From an uncultured Muribaculaceae bacterium (lineage in GTDB: Bacteria; Bacteroidota; Bacteroidia; Bacteroidales; Muribaculaceae), in the NCBI GenBank assembly GCA_947174275.1, contig CAMWIJ010000031.1, positions 1 through 32,847 of the forward strand: a stretch of 32,847 nucleotides of DNA. Direction: 5' to 3'. The notes under the pieces are model-generated. The model did not search any database and was not told where the DNA came from. It worked only from the letters and a program-made list of their open reading frames with translations. Positions 32,392-32,847 of the stretch are shown one piece after another. Each line of letters begins with the position of its first letter. The first letter of the stretch is position 1. Made by a program: the position numbers and the translations under genes.

Positions 32392-32772
32392 ATGGCAAAG
32401 CACAACGAACTCGGGCAGTGGGGCGAGCAGATTGCCGCCGATCTTCTTGTCACCAAAGGCTACGCGATAGTGGAGCGCAACTGGCGTGCGGGCAATATGG
32501 AACTTGACATTGTGGCTATGAAAGGGTCGCGCATCGTGTTTGTCGAGGTCAAGACCCGCAGCACTGATTTTGTCGATCCGGCCGATGCGGTTGACCGTCG
32601 GCGTGTGATGCGTATGGTCAGGGCGGCGCATTCCTACGTGCGTTCGCGCGAAATTCCGCATGAGGTGCAGTTTGATGTGATAATTATTGTCGGAAATCCG
32701 GAGTCAGGGGTGGCGCCGCGGGTGGAGCATATCGCCGATGCGTTTTTGCCGCCGTTGCGTACTGTCAGGTGA
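32392..32772 (+). CDS. yraN: YraN / UPF0102 family endonuclease-like protein
   Basis: A 126-aa protein with a PD-(D/E)XK-like core: GQWGEQIAADLL (8-19), then E37-L-D39 and V51-E52-V-K54-TR. These residues are kept in UPF0102 and resemble Holliday-junction resolvase folds, but the cellular role is not established. Divergent from the rseC-like gene, 155 bp away. Nothing further is seen to the window end. Confidence 0.92.
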   Translation: MAKHNELGQWGEQIAADLLVTKGYAIVERNWRAGNMELDIVAMKGSRIVFVEVKTRSTDFVDPADAVDRRRVMRMVRAAHSYVRSREIPHEVQFDVIIIVGNPESGVAPRVEHIADAFLPPLRTVR

Positions 32773-32847
32773 CGCCGGCGGTTTGAGGGCTAAAAAAACG
32801 GGTTGTCGGGTGAACTTTTTTTGATGTTGTGTAATTGAGTGGGGTGT

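Noticed and set aside
1-32847. CRISPR arrays, tRNA or rRNA genes, insertion sequences
   Set aside because: I found no regularly spaced repeats, cloverleaf-like or rRNA sequence, and no transposase or integrase frame.

Overview
The window looks like a chromosomal segment of a gut Bacteroidales bacterium, most probably in or near Muribaculaceae. I infer this from promoters of the Bacteroidota type (-7 TAnnTTTG with TTG about 18-20 nt upstream), the absence of clear Shine-Dalgarno sequences, the secreted glycoside hydrolases (GH3, GH29, GH92), a Bacteroides-type fucose operon, an Rnf operon headed by an RseC-like gene, and a BspA-like leucine-rich-repeat protein. Coding DNA is fairly GC-rich and intergenic DNA is AT-rich. 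I see no tRNA, rRNA, CRISPR array, integrase or complete insertion sequence.

Layout. 1-194: a palindromic dispersed repeat and a terminator. 195-4162 (-): nitrogen block with glutamate dehydrogenase, a glutaminase-family protein with altered active-site positions, and a DcaP-like outer-membrane porin. 4386-9221 (-): secreted hydrolase operon of GH29 fucosidase, GH3 glucosidase/xylosidase with a PA14 insert, and an SGNH esterase. 9222-9704: a 483-bp divergent control region. 9705-11990 (+): GH92 alpha-mannosidase. 12050-12716 (+): a MntA/HepT toxin-antitoxin pair with its own promoter. 12814-15426 (+): a PatB/MalY-type C-S lyase and a MATE exporter. 15430-17044 (-): a zinc/manganese-type ABC ATPase and its binding lipoprotein, without a permease gene. 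17136-18231 (+): an Lrp/AsnC regulator and a pRiA4b ORF-3-like acidic protein.

18493-24253 (+) is the fucose catabolic operon fucI-fucA-fucK-fucP plus a mutarotase, with a second copy of the dispersed repeat before the last gene. Together with the secreted GH29 this gives a path from host-glycan fucose to dihydroxyacetone phosphate and lactaldehyde. 24346-25218 (-) is a LRR surface protein. 25219-26015 is a long spacer holding a short gene remnant, a 52-bp perfect palindrome and an intact small gene of 51-53 codons. 26016-26606 (+) is an ECF sigma factor. 26724-32236 (-) is the rseC-like-rnfB-C-D-G-E-A operon for a ferredoxin:NAD+ oxidoreductase ion pump. 32392-32772 (+) is yraN.

Nothing in the window is clearly a new multi-gene system. 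The best candidates for something undescribed are the glutaminase-like protein lacking the SxxK serine, the small QFAR-containing protein with its palindrome, the fucose aldolase with a His-to-Gln change at a metal ligand, and the permease-less metal ABC pair with a His/Cys-rich ATPase N-terminus.
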